Under the pieces are notes generated by a model that was not told the origin of the DNA, ran no database searches, and was given only the letters and a program-made list of their open reading frames with translations. From NCBI RefSeq assembly GCF_043290135.1, contig NW_027464589.1:3787001-3851000 (forward strand): DNA of 64,000 nt. Reading direction: 5' to 3'. The number at the start of each line of letters is the position of its first letter. Positions within the stretch are counted from its first letter, which is position 1. Below are positions 13,595 through 25,079 of this stretch, piece by piece. A program made the translations under genes and the position numbers. This stretch comes from Rhipicephalus microplus (lineage: Eukaryota > Arthropoda > Arachnida > Ixodida > Ixodidae).

Positions 13595-13841
13595 GCAGGA
13601 AGTTCAAGGGGTCTGGTACGTATAAAGAACACAAGCGAGTACACGTACGAAAGAGCAATACTTTTATGCCAACGTTTCAGCCGTGGCACGGCTGAAACGT
13701 TGGCATAAAAGTATTGCTCTTTCGTACGTGTACTCGCTTGTGTTCTATATACCCTGACGTGGTACGGCCCTGACGAAGGCCGTGCCACGGCTGAAACGTT
13801 GGCATAAAAGTATTGCTCTTTCGTACGTGTACTCGCTTGTG

Positions 13842-13844
<3 letters not shown>
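13592..13844. repeat. TA-bounded palindrome with third direct copy (PLE-terminus-like)
   Basis: 13,626-13,685 and 13,687-13,746 form a perfect 60-bp inverted repeat with a 1-nt spacer. A third copy of the right arm follows at 13,786-13,845. Between the second and third copies lies CTGACGA (13,770-13,776) ... GAAAC (13,793-13,797), a hammerhead-like core order. The outer left 32 bp (from 'ttcagcagg') reappears inverted at 40,076-40,106, so both islands are pieces of one element, probably PLE termini of another family. Confidence 0.8.

Positions 13845-13898
<54 letters not shown>
13845..13898. repeat. (TA)n microsatellite, right border of palindrome
   Basis: Pure TA run closing the island on the right. 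Confidence 0.95.
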
Positions 13899-13899
<1 letters not shown>

Positions 13900-14640
13900 C
13901 GAGCCGATAGACTGATGTAGCAAGAAGGGAGAAAGAAAACTGAGGAAGAGGTAAAGTAAATGAAAGGAATTGGGGTAGGCCACCAGCATCGTTGCTTCCA
14001 CAGTCTTCTCGTGTGCGCCAGTAAAATCTGCTTTTTTTTTCTTAAGCTCAGCAATAACGATCGTTTATATATTAATGCTATACAATTCGCATTTCTTCGC
14101 ACAGTGCTAAAGCGCCCGAAGTGGTCTAGTTTGTAAATGTTACAAAGGGAAGCGACAATAAAATGCATCATGAAACTAGAATTGCATTTTGTTGATAAGC
14201 CTGCCTTTTTTTTTAAACTGTTCACCGTACAGGTAGGTGAACACACTAAGTGCTCATATTAAAATATTGATCACAGATGGTAGGGTTACATTCTTCGTGC
14301 TGAGGTGTACGTGACGAACTACTGGAGGAACAGCTGAGTTTTAGTGCCGGAAAGCAACACAGTAACACAATATTTACCTACGGCATTTGTTTTTTTCAAT
14401 TATGGTATACAACAACATAAATCACTCCAAACATTTTTTTTTTCAGTTAGCGTGCCTTTATTAATACATCTCGGCAACCTGGTTCTGCATTTATCAACGA
14501 AAAAGTTCACTCTTTACACTTTTGTGACGCCCCCTCGAGAGGTACAAACTGACAAAAATATTACCCAGCGTTGTGCATTTAGATAGCTCTTGTATTCTTT
14601 CCGTTTTTTGCCTGCGTTTTTGTTATTTAAGCAGGCGTCA
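13899..14640. other. no gene recognised
   Basis: AT-rich stretch with several poly-T runs and no supported frame, RNA or repeat. Confidence 0.4.
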
Positions 14641-15015
14641 GCATGGGTAGAAAACGATCACTGTACCGTGTAGAGGGACCCGTGAAAGACACACTACGCG
14701 ACAACCTTCCCTCGCTGGTCACCCCACTGGCAGAAAAATAGTTGAAGCCAGCCAAGCGCATTGTCATCCCATATGTGCCGGGCGCCAGTGAAGAGCTCTC
14801 TGCGATTCTCGGAAAATCAGGGGTCGAGGTGGTTCGCAAGCCTGCTTCGACAATCACCCGCTTGCTACCACGGCCGAAGGAAGAAGCAACACCAGCGAGT
14901 AGCCTGCAAGTTGCCGTGTTCATAGTGTACAGCCAGCTACGTGGGCAAAAGCGAATGTTTGCATTCAGAAAGCCCGTGGAGCGGCCGAAAGGCTTGGACT
15001 GGCGTTCGACGAGGG
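14641..15015 (+). pseudogene. PLE linker to GIY-YIG remnant, third family
   Basis: From 'MGRKRSLYRVEGP' the frame reaches 'RIVIPYVPGASEELSAILG' and 'VVRKPASTITRLLPRPKEE', which has the pattern of the linker between RT and GIY-YIG in PLEs ('VIPYV.G.SE.L', then 'KP..TL..LL..PK'). In a neighbouring frame, 14,897-14,952 reads 'VACKLPCS', a stop, then 'CTASYVGKS', matching the GIY-YIG opening with a two-cysteine insert. One frameshift and one stop show decay. It differs from both other PLE families here. Identification is by pattern memory only. Confidence 0.55.
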
Positions 15016-15772
<757 letters not shown>

Positions 15773-16589
15773 CTGAATATCTGCATGTATTTTGCTTTGC
15801 TAATAAGCACCTGAAGTAGCAGATTTATACTTTGTGTAATTGAGTTGCTGCTTTGGTCTGCGTTCGTGCCATCGTCATTCATGGAGCGTGCTTGTCTTGG
15901 AAGTTGATACCACGAAGAAATAAGTGAACGAATTCAAGCATACACGCCTGGGTTTTTGTAAATTGGCTAACTTTGGCAACGTTGGTCGATCTGAAAGCGC
16001 GGAGATACTTTTGTAGCACCCGAAAAGCTAAAGCATTACAAAAAAATCTGGTGGGGGTCAGAACCCCCTCATTCACATATAGTTACCATCCTGAACGTCA
16101 CCGAAGTGCACGTTGAAGGACTTGAGGCATCTACTAGAGCACTGTGTGCTTAGTAAAACTCTTGGCACACACAGAATATCCTAAATGTGAAGGTGTTATC
16201 GCTCAGCGTGGGAACTATGTAAACTTCTTTTACCGACATTGTCCAAGTCCCGTCCCTCTGAGGCTGTGCTTCTGAATCATGGTGCAGTGTATAATACTGA
16301 GCAAACACTTGTACTCGAGCAAATATAGGAATAGACGGCAGTGATGTCGTCAATCGTATGTTTTCATGAGTCGTTCTGTCGTCGGAGTTTTATAGCTGCC
16401 ACCACAAACCGAATCACAGTAACCAAACTTGTCGTCAATTTGTAATAATCCAATTGGTACTCAATTCGTAGTCAATTTGTAGAATTGAGTCATGTAAAAT
16501 ACTCCGAAAATATTGAGCCTGTAATAAATTCCGAGAAAAGTGAAATATTCCTGTCATTGATAGAGTGGTGGCCTATAGCAAGAAACATA
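15773..16589. other. no gene recognised
   Basis: AT-rich. Around 16,430-16,490 the word 'gtcaatttgta' and variants recur a few times, a weak short tandem structure. Confidence 0.4.
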
Positions 16590-17340
16590 CCTGCAAAATA
16601 CGACGCAGTTCATTTGTAATCAAACATGCGCTGCAAATCAATCTTATGATATATTTTGTAATGTGTCTACAAATATAAACATCTTTGGATACCTATTGTG
16701 TGCTCTTCATGAATCAATAAGAAATAAGTTTTCTTTAATAACACAAACACCTCAATATAATGTGTGAAACGCATGTGCATGTCCCGATTAAAATGTAAAA
16801 AGTTATGCTGTGCAAATCTGCAAACTTTACCTACAAATGAATGCAGATGTCAAGATCATAACAATACAAGGTACGTATATGCATGCACAATATAATGTTA
16901 TATTCACTGTGGAGATAATCAAAACAAAGAACGGAAAATGAAATAATTACATTGAAAGTACTGTTGTTTTTTGTCCTTATCAAGCCTAAACACTTTTCTT
17001 GGTGTGAAAAAGATCCTACCACCGTTTCGGGACGATAAATTAATAAAGCTACATCTTTCAGTTCTCTCAAGCATAGAACCATGGTAGTGCTATGAACACC
17101 TCATTACTATGAAAACTAACTACAGCTGCAAAAATTGTACGGACGCCTGGCCTAGGCAGGAGTGCGTGGATGCATGTGTTTACGTACGCGCACACATACA
17201 AACTACACGTATGAACATAATGAAGTATGGTTAAACACCTGCTCCCCCTTCCCTCTAGCAAAAAATTTTCGTACATTGTGCTGCCCCAGACAAATTGAAA
17301 AAATCAACATATAAAGAAACACGAATATTTACATATAAGC
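16590..17340. repeat. old paralogous repeat, copy A
   Basis: Colinear similarity with 22,720-23,460 through shared words such as 'cttgtccttatcaagcct' (16,971 and 23,105), 'tgcaaaatac' followed by 'acgcag', a 'gcataaaaccat'-like word and 'agctgcaaaaat'. The copies are well diverged with many indels. On the minus strand both begin a short frame with 'MVLC' followed by a charged L/K/E stretch, which could be chance. Nature unknown. Confidence 0.55.
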
Positions 17341-18100
17341 AGACGCTTACAGCCATGACGTAAGTACGAATAGGATAAAAGAAAGTGTCATCAGCAATAC
17401 TCATATTCGTAGTAGCCTATGCTACGGAAAAGTTTATTACGTGCTTTTAAACGACCCCATAACCACAATATTCCTCAAGAAAAGCAAGAAAATCATGATC
17501 GGTAATGTGCTCAGTAAGAGTTAGAATCTCTTGTATAGGATTCGCGGCACTTTCATAATATTAAAGAAGTAGAACGAAAACAAAATAATAAGGCTTAACG
17601 TATAATATCTTTGTTATTTGAGTTCTGCGGACAATATCGCGCTTTTTAGTAATGCCGGCGATGATTCACGAAAAAAAATAATTTGGAGATGTAAAAGAAA
17701 TACACGTTAAAGTATGAGGGGCCCGAAAGAAAACAAACTAAAGAGGGGCCCGAAGAAAATAAAGATAATGTTAGGCAGTCCGGTGAAAAAGCGGAATTAG
17801 GAGACTAACAATAAAGCCACCCCTCCCACTATGCTTCTCTCATTGACCAAAAAATAAGGTTAGGTTGATTCGCAATTATCGTTAGTCATTTGTAACACAT
17901 GCACGGCAATCACAATGCCGAAAAGCTTCAAGCAGAAATTCAAAATAATTCAGTAATACCTTGCGGGCCTAAACACGAATAAACTACTGCACGCGACCTG
18001 AAAAGCATCACGATACTTGAGTGGTACCACAAGATCCAATAAACTTTAGATATAGAGAGGGTGGACACGCCCACACGCACGCATTGCTCATCTCACAATA
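17341..18100. other. no gene recognised
   Basis: AT-rich with a short duplicated 'aggggcccgaa' word near 17,720-17,750. No supported feature. Confidence 0.4.
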
Positions 18101-18104
18101 TTAA

Positions 18105-18938
18105 ATGCGAAGCATTGCAGTAGTTGTCCCAGCAAGATGTGTTACCATCAGCTTTAGGACTGACCACTCCACGGCATCTACAACAGCGGAACTAGCTGCT
18201 TTGCGTGCTGCACTTTGTGTGGTCAATCAGGAACCACCGCAACAATGGTCAATTTTCAGCTACTCAAGGGCTGCCCTACAATCTGTGCTCTCAGCAATAC
18301 GTTGCGGTCCGTACAAACAGCTTGTTTTCAAAATTCGATGCCTCCTCCACACTTCGCAAGAGAAAGGGGATCATGTGACGTTTCAGCTGCCAAGTCACTG
18401 CGGCATAATAGGGAACGAACATGCCGATACTGCCGCGCGGGCAGCCCTTGATTGAACACGAGAAGAAGCCATACCCCTTTCGCGGACCGATGCTGCCAGT
18501 AATCTTCGACGAGTTGTGCGTGAAATCACGTTTTCACTATGGTGCGCACCAAGCATCGATGTGAATCGTCAACACCACCTGTCCTCTTTGATGACTCTCC
18601 GCATGCCCACTGGGCTCGACCGAAGAGAAGCCACCCTTCTTCATCGCTTATGGCTAGGAGTGGCATTTAGAAAATCTTACTGCTTTGTCATAGGAATGGC
18701 CGACAACGCTCTCTGCGATGCCTGTCATTGCGAAGAGACGCTACACCACATCCTGTGTGACTGTCCGCTGTATGCCATCCAGAGACAGTCACTGGCATCC
18801 ATTTTTGCGCGCATCGACAACAGCCAAATGTCTGTGGATACTATTCTGTCAAGTGCCCGAGAGAAGACATTGCAACAGAAGGCGACAAAAGCTCTGTTAA
18901 AATTCCTACGCGACACGGACTTGAACAAGCGGCTGTAA
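18105..18938 (+). pseudogene. I-like LINE RNase H and C-terminal zinc motif (3' fragment)
   Basis: RNase H region: 'TASTTAELAALRAAL' (catalytic Glu block), 'QQWSIFSYSRAALQSV' (usual FSDS, here FSYS, so the Asp is lost), and 'FQLPSHCGIIGNEHADTAA' (His and final Asp block). A single stop at 18,449-18,451 interrupts the frame. The C-terminal part, 18,516-18,938, has 'LLHRLWLGVAF' and 'CDACHCEETLHHILCDCPLY', the Cys/His motif at the end of I-like LINE ORF2. The upstream RT is missing, as expected for a 5'-truncated LINE. It is related to but clearly diverged from the copy at 28.4-30.4 kb. Confidence 0.8.
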
Positions 18939-19629
18939 CAGCAATGTCACACACCGCGAAAGACAAGACTGGACTATGACTGAGTGTGAGCGCGTGTGCT
19001 ACCAAAAGTTTTGAGTTTGAGTTTAGTTAACCACGTGACAAGTACACGAAAATACACTGTATACGTGGTTTGGTGCGAAGGGAAAAAAGCTGCATTTCAC
19101 AGCTTGACTGGCCCCTCCACCCAGAAAAAAATCTAAACTACAAGTTTACAAAAATACAAAAATTACAGGCAGCGGAAAGCGACAATACAAAAAGAAACAC
19201 GCATGTGGCTCATGACAGCAAATAATAGAATGACAACTCTGAAATACATACAAAAATATGCATTACAAAGCAATGTATGAAAGAATAAAAACAGAATAAC
19301 CATTACAGAAATCACCCAACATTCATTTACAACACAACCAGCACATCCAATTTAACATTTCAGTTTTAGACAATACGCAGATTATCAGTTGTTAGTTTCC
19401 ATTTGTTCATCACACTTGGAAGGCGGTAACGTAATGTTTATCCCTCTTCCCTCTCTGCTCTCTATCTTTCATCTCCCCCACCCCCCTCCCATGCGCAGGG
19501 TTGCAAAACGGCTGCCTATAGGCTGGTAAACCTCCCTGGCATTCTTTTCCTCCCATTTTCTTTCCTTCATATTTTAGCGACCTTCGGCGAATTTCAGCGT
19601 ATCTGTCTATCTAGCCGCCTACGACTTTT
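18939..19629. other. LINE 3' end and unassigned sequence
   Basis: 18,939-19,030 is the likely 3' UTR of the RNase H fragment ('tttgagtttgagttta'). From about 19,060 the sequence looks like an inverted LINE 3' UTR, but I see no coding part to confirm it. 19,440-19,500 is pyrimidine-rich. Confidence 0.3.
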
Positions 19630-21010
19630 AGCTCTCCTGGCCGTTTCGATAATGGTATCAATACCAAAGTTGGTATGGCATAACATGACTGTATGAAAAA
19701 CATATTTGACTGGTCATAACATGAAAATCATGACATGTCATGAACGTCATGATTTACATTTCATGGTCTTGTAGCTCTTGCGGTGGTTTCGCTCACATGA
19801 CATGTTGAAAAACTTGTATCGTATAGTATGATTGCATGGTGAACACAAGCGACATACTTAACATGAAAATCATGACACGCGTGTCATGTAACAACATGAC
19901 TACATGCCACGCTCATGGTGTGCTCGCGGCCGTTTCGGAAGCGTCACATATACCAAATTTGGCATTACGAGACGTGAATGGATGAAGAAGATATGATACT
20001 GGTGAAAGAATGATAAACATGACATGTATGTCATGTAACAACATGACCACATGCTACACTCATGATGCGCTCGCGGCTGTTTCGCTAGCTTCACATGTAC
20101 CAAACTCGATATTACGCGACGCGAACGGACAACATAGGTAAATGACACATCCAAACATGATAATCACGACATGCGTGTCATGTAACAGCATGACTACATG
20201 CCACACTGATGATGCGCTCGCGGCCGTTTCGCTAGCTTCACATATGCCAAGTTTGGTATTACGTGAAGCCAATGGATGACGAAGATATGTGACTGGTGCA
20301 AACATGATAATCATGACATGCGGGTCATGTGAGAGCATGACTACATGCCTAAGTCAAGGCGACAATACATTTCGACGTGACGCGGTGCGCGTGCTCTCCG
20401 GCATTTATTTCGTCGCGTCACGCTGGCGTTGCCACGCCAGGCGCCGGTCCTGCCATATACTCGCAGGCGCGCCTCGTTGCTTTGACGCATGCGCGTTTCA
20501 GCGCGTCCGGCGTCCCTCCATAATGAAAAGAGGGAGACGCAGTGTTGTCTTGGTAACGCATCGGCACTAAATGCAGCATGTCGCATTTCACGCCAGTTGC
20601 CGTCGGGCGGCGCCGACGCACGATAGCCGCGCCTGGCATCAGACTATACAGTGCTCGCGTGTTTCTAACGAAGCGTCGCTGTGCCCAGTGTGCTCGAGCG
20701 TGAACGCTACATGGGAGTATACTGAGCCCTTCATGATGCGCTCGCGGCCATTTTGCTAGCTTCACATATAACAAATTTGGTGTTACGTGACGTCAATGAA
20801 TGACGAAAGTATAATGACAGGTGCAAGCATGATAATTCTGACACGCGTGTCGTGTAAAAACATGATAACATACCACGCTCACAGCGTGTTCGCGGTCGTT
20901 TCGCTAGCTTCACATATACTAAATTTGGTATCACGTGACGTGAACAGATAACGAAGGTAAACAACACTTCCAAACAAGATAATCATGACACGGAAGTCAT
21001 GTACGGCATC
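19630..21010. repeat. ~148 bp satellite rich in CATGA palindromic words
   Basis: The block 'gctcgcggc' followed by a gtttcg-like core, 'cttcacatat' and an 'aatttggtattacgtgacg'-like core recurs at about 19,919, 20,067, 20,211, 20,734 and 20,886. Adjacent spacings are 148, 144 and 152 bp, and the larger gap is a ~375 bp insertion. Each unit also has 'tcatgacat...gtcatgt' inverted words. The 19,640-19,900 part is more diverged. No coding potential is likely. Confidence 0.8.
20345..20720. repeat. CpG-rich insertion inside the ~148 bp satellite
   Basis: GC- and CpG-rich block, in sharp contrast to its AT-rich surroundings, placed between 'catgactacatgcc' and the next unit start at 20,728. No target duplication or terminal repeat is clear. 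Its identity is unknown. Confidence 0.5.
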
Positions 21011-22019
21011 ATTTACTCCCACCTCGTAACGTTGTGCTGATTTTAAAGAGACATATCAACATTTCTCATTCGTGCATGCTTCGCATATCATCGATTCCCA
21101 CTGTACGTGGGATATGCCAATTTTTATTGTAATGAAATGCATCATGTAGCAAAACCTCTCCCGTGTGCCCATTTCAGCGGTAAGAACATGAGTGAATAAA
21201 CATCCAGGCACACCATAGAAAGAGAATACAAAAAAAAAAGAATGTTCAGTAGCAAATGCGCAGTAAAACCAGAACCGAAATATGATGAGACGGAGAGCAG
21301 CCAGCATAAGGCCTTATATGTAGTGAGCGAGTCCAAAATGGAAGCACTGGGTCACTGCTGCATGCTGTGGTTATCTCTGCCGAAAGGAGTGTCAGAATCC
21401 TGCCACGTATCCGACTCGGACACGATTTTGACTCCTCCGCACTTGTCCACAGACCGCCACTTTGGCAAGAAAAACCTGCTCCCGCCGTAATGATTATCCC
21501 TCCGTCAAGCCGACTACTGAGAAAAAAAAAGGGGGGGGGGGGGGTAGACTTTGCAAACAGAAAAAGTGTTCATTCTCTTTTGTTGGGAGCTCGGTTAAAC
21601 TTCTGACCATGGTTGGCGTCCATCCTACCCCCCTTCTCCCAGCGTGTCGTTTGTGTTTGTGGGAATGAGGTTTGAGGAAGGCGTTCGCCGAATCTTCATT
21701 GTGCGGACGACGACGCCAGAGGACCATGCTGCCTCCGCTGTCCGCCTACCTTGAGACGAACCCTTGCTCGCGTTCAACGAGATAACAAAAAACGTCTGTC
21801 TGTCAAATGGGTATTTTCCTCCTACACCCTGGCTTGAGTATATAGGGTGCCGGGTAATCACCATTGCACTATTACAAGCCCATGCGTATAGTAAGATTGG
21901 ATGTGATATGAATTCCTAAGTATTGTATGAGGTTACTTGATCTCAAGGTAAATTATTTAAGTAGTATACCCGAGAAGAGTTAGGTGACCTAAATATATGC
22001 TCAACTTTACTTAAGTTAA
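21011..22019. other. no gene recognised
   Basis: Contains an A-run/G-run at 21,522-21,544 and a GC-richer part at 21,600-21,790 that could be part of an LTR, but no domain or repeat pair supports that here. Confidence 0.3.
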
Positions 22020-22690
22020 TATTTAGTTCCATTAGCCACAAGCTGCACCAGTTAGATATTTATTTAAATCGGAGTGTAGGCGATTACAATAGTCGTTTAA
22101 AGTAACTGCTGTAAAAGTATCGCAATCATCAGCAAAAAGGTGGATATTAGAAGCTACTTGAAAAGGCAGGTCAATGATATATATTAGAAACAACACAACA
22201 CCAATTACCAACTTTTGGGGCACTCCTGAGATAACATGGCACATTTATGAACTGTAGCCGTAAGCAGTAACGTACTGTTAGTGATTAGCAAGACAGCATC
22301 CGACCTATTTTAATAGGTTAATGTCAAGATTTAAGTTCCGTAGCTTGTGGATGAGAAGTTTATAACACACTTTATCAAATGCTTTTGCAAAATCTAAAAC
22401 AAATGCAGCCAGCGGATGATGAACGATCAAAAATTAGATCAGTGAAAGATGTAGGTTGAGTCTCACATGATTATGATTTCTTAAAACCATGTTGTGAAGA
22501 TGAAAAGATGTTATTTTCAGAGAAATTGAGGGTGCTTTTGATTACGAAGTAATATATAACAGTTAGAAGCACGTGCTGGTAAAAGAAATGGGCCGATATT
22601 TGGTCGTTAAGGTTTTGTTACCTAATTTGAGAAGTGGAACTACCTCCCTTATACCTTCCACTGATTAGGTAAAGTACCTGTGTGGAGTGA
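22020..22690 (-). pseudogene. CR1-like LINE reverse transcriptase fragment
   Basis: Minus-strand pieces in order: a degenerate 'GTLPNQWKV' and 'NKTLTTKYRPI' region near 22,640, 'SSSQHGFKKS' near 22,490, 'DFAKAFDKVCYKLLIHKL' near 22,390, then 'SGVPQKLVIGVVLFLIYIID' and 'LFADDCDTFTAV' at 22,230-22,110 (motifs B and C, FADD). Many frame changes show age. The pattern is that of CR1/Jockey-group non-LTR RT. Confidence 0.7.
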
Positions 22691-22719
22691 TAGTCTCAAT
22701 AGAGCTTGCTGTCTTCTGT

Positions 22720-23460
22720 AGTAAAAAATGCGCATGCAAAATACAACGCAGCTCGTTTTATAAAAAATTATTTTGTAAAACTGTATTATGATCTATTTCC
22801 ACAATGTGCCTAACAAATAAAAAGATTGTTAGACATTCATTGGGCACACATTTGAAATAAATGCGCGAAAAATCAAACACGAAAGCCGCCAAAAAAATGT
22901 GCGCAACCTATATACATATCCCGATACAAATATAAAAGAAATATGACGGGCACAAATTTACAAATTATACCTATAAACAGATGCAAATGGCAAGATCCTA
23001 CCAGAAGTAAGGAACATATGCTCAAGCACAGTAATCGGCAATAAATGCACTTTGTATACATTCAAAGGATAAAAAATAAAGTATTCACAAGTACTTTCAT
23101 TTCTTGTCCTTATCAAGCCTCAGCAACAATTTTCTCTTTATGGGATAGAGCCCATCACCGACCAAACATTACCACTGCAGTAACTTCTTCCAGTTTTTTG
23201 AAGCATAAAACCATAGTAATGCTCAATTTGGGCATCTTATAGGTGTCAGAACTCACTTCAGCTGCAAAAATCGCACAGAGCCTGGCGAAGGCTGTGCTGG
23301 GGTGAGGGGGGGGGGGGGGGGGTGCTTGTGTACACATACACATGCAAAGAGATGTACCAGCATGCATAAGGGACGGCAAAGCTTCCACTCGAAAGAAGTT
23401 TCTGGCTACACTGCTGGCACAGCGAACAAATAATAAAGAAACCAATAAATAAATATGAAT
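22720..23460. repeat. old paralogous repeat, copy B
   Basis: Second copy of the repeat at 16,590-17,340 in the same orientation. A G-run at 23,308-23,322 is specific to this copy. It begins close to the end of the LINE fragment above. Confidence 0.55.
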
Positions 23461-23739
23461 CATTTTGAACTAAATGATTAAGGCAGCTACAATATGATGA
23501 AAGCTTCATGAACATTACTTGTGTTTACAGAACCCTAGGCTATGTTACAGAAATTTATTATAAAAGCTTTCAAGAACTTGAGAAAACAATTGGACACCAG
23601 GTACATGCGTCAGGAAACTTGAATTTTTTTTTTTTAAAGGAGACGCTCAGCTATGATCGCCTACGTGTAGTCACAGGTCAAGTGATTATCCCAGGAGATA
23701 GCAGCATTCCTAGGGACTGGTTCGCTCGCAAGTTTTGCG
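23461..23739. other. no gene recognised
   Basis: No supported feature. It may include degraded Gypsy pol sequence upstream of the integrase remnant. Confidence 0.3.
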
Positions 23740-24380
23740 CTGCTGTCCTATTCTTGTGCCTACAGTAAATGAGTTGAAAGTCGCCATGTGAACAGAACAA
23801 CATCGACAGCTGCCATCGATTTCCTGCGCTTGTTGTTCGAAACTTTTGGATTATACCACAAAGTGGTTTCAGCAGGGGCGGCGCCAGGATGTGTTTACTG
23901 GGGGGGCAACCATGAAAAGTGAGTTCCTTTGGGGGGGCAAGCTAGCTCTGCTCCTACTAGGTTTTCAATATATGCTTCCGGGCACTTGGGTGGGCATAGG
24001 GGGGGCAGGCGAGAATTTTGGTAAAGCTCCAGCCCACCCTTGCCCCCCCCCCCCCCCCTGGCGCCGCCCCTGGGTTTCAGACAACGGAATCGCATTCCTG
24101 TCAGCCAAAATACAGAAATCCTATGAGTGACAACTGCATCACCGTGGTGAAATTTGCACCGAACCACCCAGCCACAAACGGACAGGCCAAACGCTACGTG
24201 GTAGAACTAAAACGTGCTCTTGCAAGATACTCTGCGGGGTCATTACAGCGGCGCATTGCACGTTTTTTTTTTTTTGTCAAGCAACTCGCAATGGGCCAGG
24301 CGGGCCAGGTATCGGCGAATCTCATGTTTTCTTGCGAGCAGCGAACACACATCTCAGCTATTCTACCAGAACCGCCTTGA
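23740..24380 (+). pseudogene. Ty3/Gypsy integrase core, interrupted by a MITE
   Basis: Before the insertion the frame reads 'NRTTSTAAIDFLRLLFETFG', ending at 'YHKVVS'. After it the frame resumes as 'DNGIAFLSAKIQK', so removing the MITE and one target duplication restores 'VVSDNGIAFLS', the second catalytic Asp block. After a frameshift comes 'FAPNHPATNGQAKRYVVELK'. The usual 'NGQAER' has Lys in place of the third catalytic acid, Glu. The first Asp block near 23,765 also looks lost ('CAYSK', then a stop). A poly-T insertion breaks 24,262-24,275. Dead copy of an LTR retrotransposon integrase. Confidence 0.75.
23873..24072. mobile_element. hAT-type non-autonomous DNA transposon (MITE), 200 bp
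   Basis: Perfect 16-bp terminal inverted repeats CAGGGGCGGCGCCAGG (23,873-23,888) and its complement (24,057-24,072), flanked by an 8-bp target duplication GGTTTCAG (23,865-23,872 and 24,073-24,080). An 8-bp duplication and CAGGGG-type ends are typical of hAT elements. The interior has G- and C-runs and no coding capacity. It sits inside the Gypsy integrase remnant. Confidence 0.92.
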
Positions 24381-24900
24381 AAGGTAACACCAGATTGGGA
24401 AGACGCCTCGCGTTGCCGGTAGCTCCACAAACGACAACCAGTGGTCGCCCGCCAGTTTCAAAGAATGCCCGAATGAACGGCAGCCATCGTAAAAAAAAAA
24501 AAAAAGTTTCACCCGGAGTTTTGGTTTGTTGAAGTTAAAGCCCCTTCATCGCGTCTTCTACCGGAAAGCGCATGGAGAGGCTTTAGACCGGGCATTGCCG
24601 CTTCCAGGGATGCAAGGATGCACTCTGCCCTCCACCTTGACCGCCCCCCCTCCCCCTCGATGCTGGGCGCGGCGCGCCCGGGGAGTGACGGACTATCGGG
24701 GCAATCAGTGTGTCCGCGCACTGGTTGCCTGTCCATTGTGCTCCTCGCCCCTTTTATGGCCCACAGTGGACTCGAAAGCCAGCGTTTGGACCATTTGGAC
24801 CATGCTGCGCGCAAATGCCTTTCTTGAAAGTAATAAAGTCAGTTCCCTGTTACGTACGCTTGGTATTATGGCTACCATGGACATAACACAGTGCAAATAG
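24381..24900 (+). other. possible Gypsy 3' region or LTR
   Basis: Follows the integrase remnant. It includes an A-run (24,490-24,505), GC-rich sequence, 'agtaataaagtcag' (a polyadenylation-signal-like AATAAA at about 24,831), and a possible LTR-like end 'ataaca' near 24,887. There is no second LTR in view to prove it. Confidence 0.3.
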
Positions 24901-25079
24901 GGTTATTAGTTCCTAACAAATTCAACCTCCCCACCTTTCAGCATTATATCTCTCTCTTTTAACTTACTTCCGTTAATATTTTTTAATTTCTATCAATAAA
25001 TTGGAGAGGTGCGCATTAAAAAAAAAAGGAAGTGAATTTATTTATTTAAATATTTGTTATTTATTTCAGAGAAAAAGTG

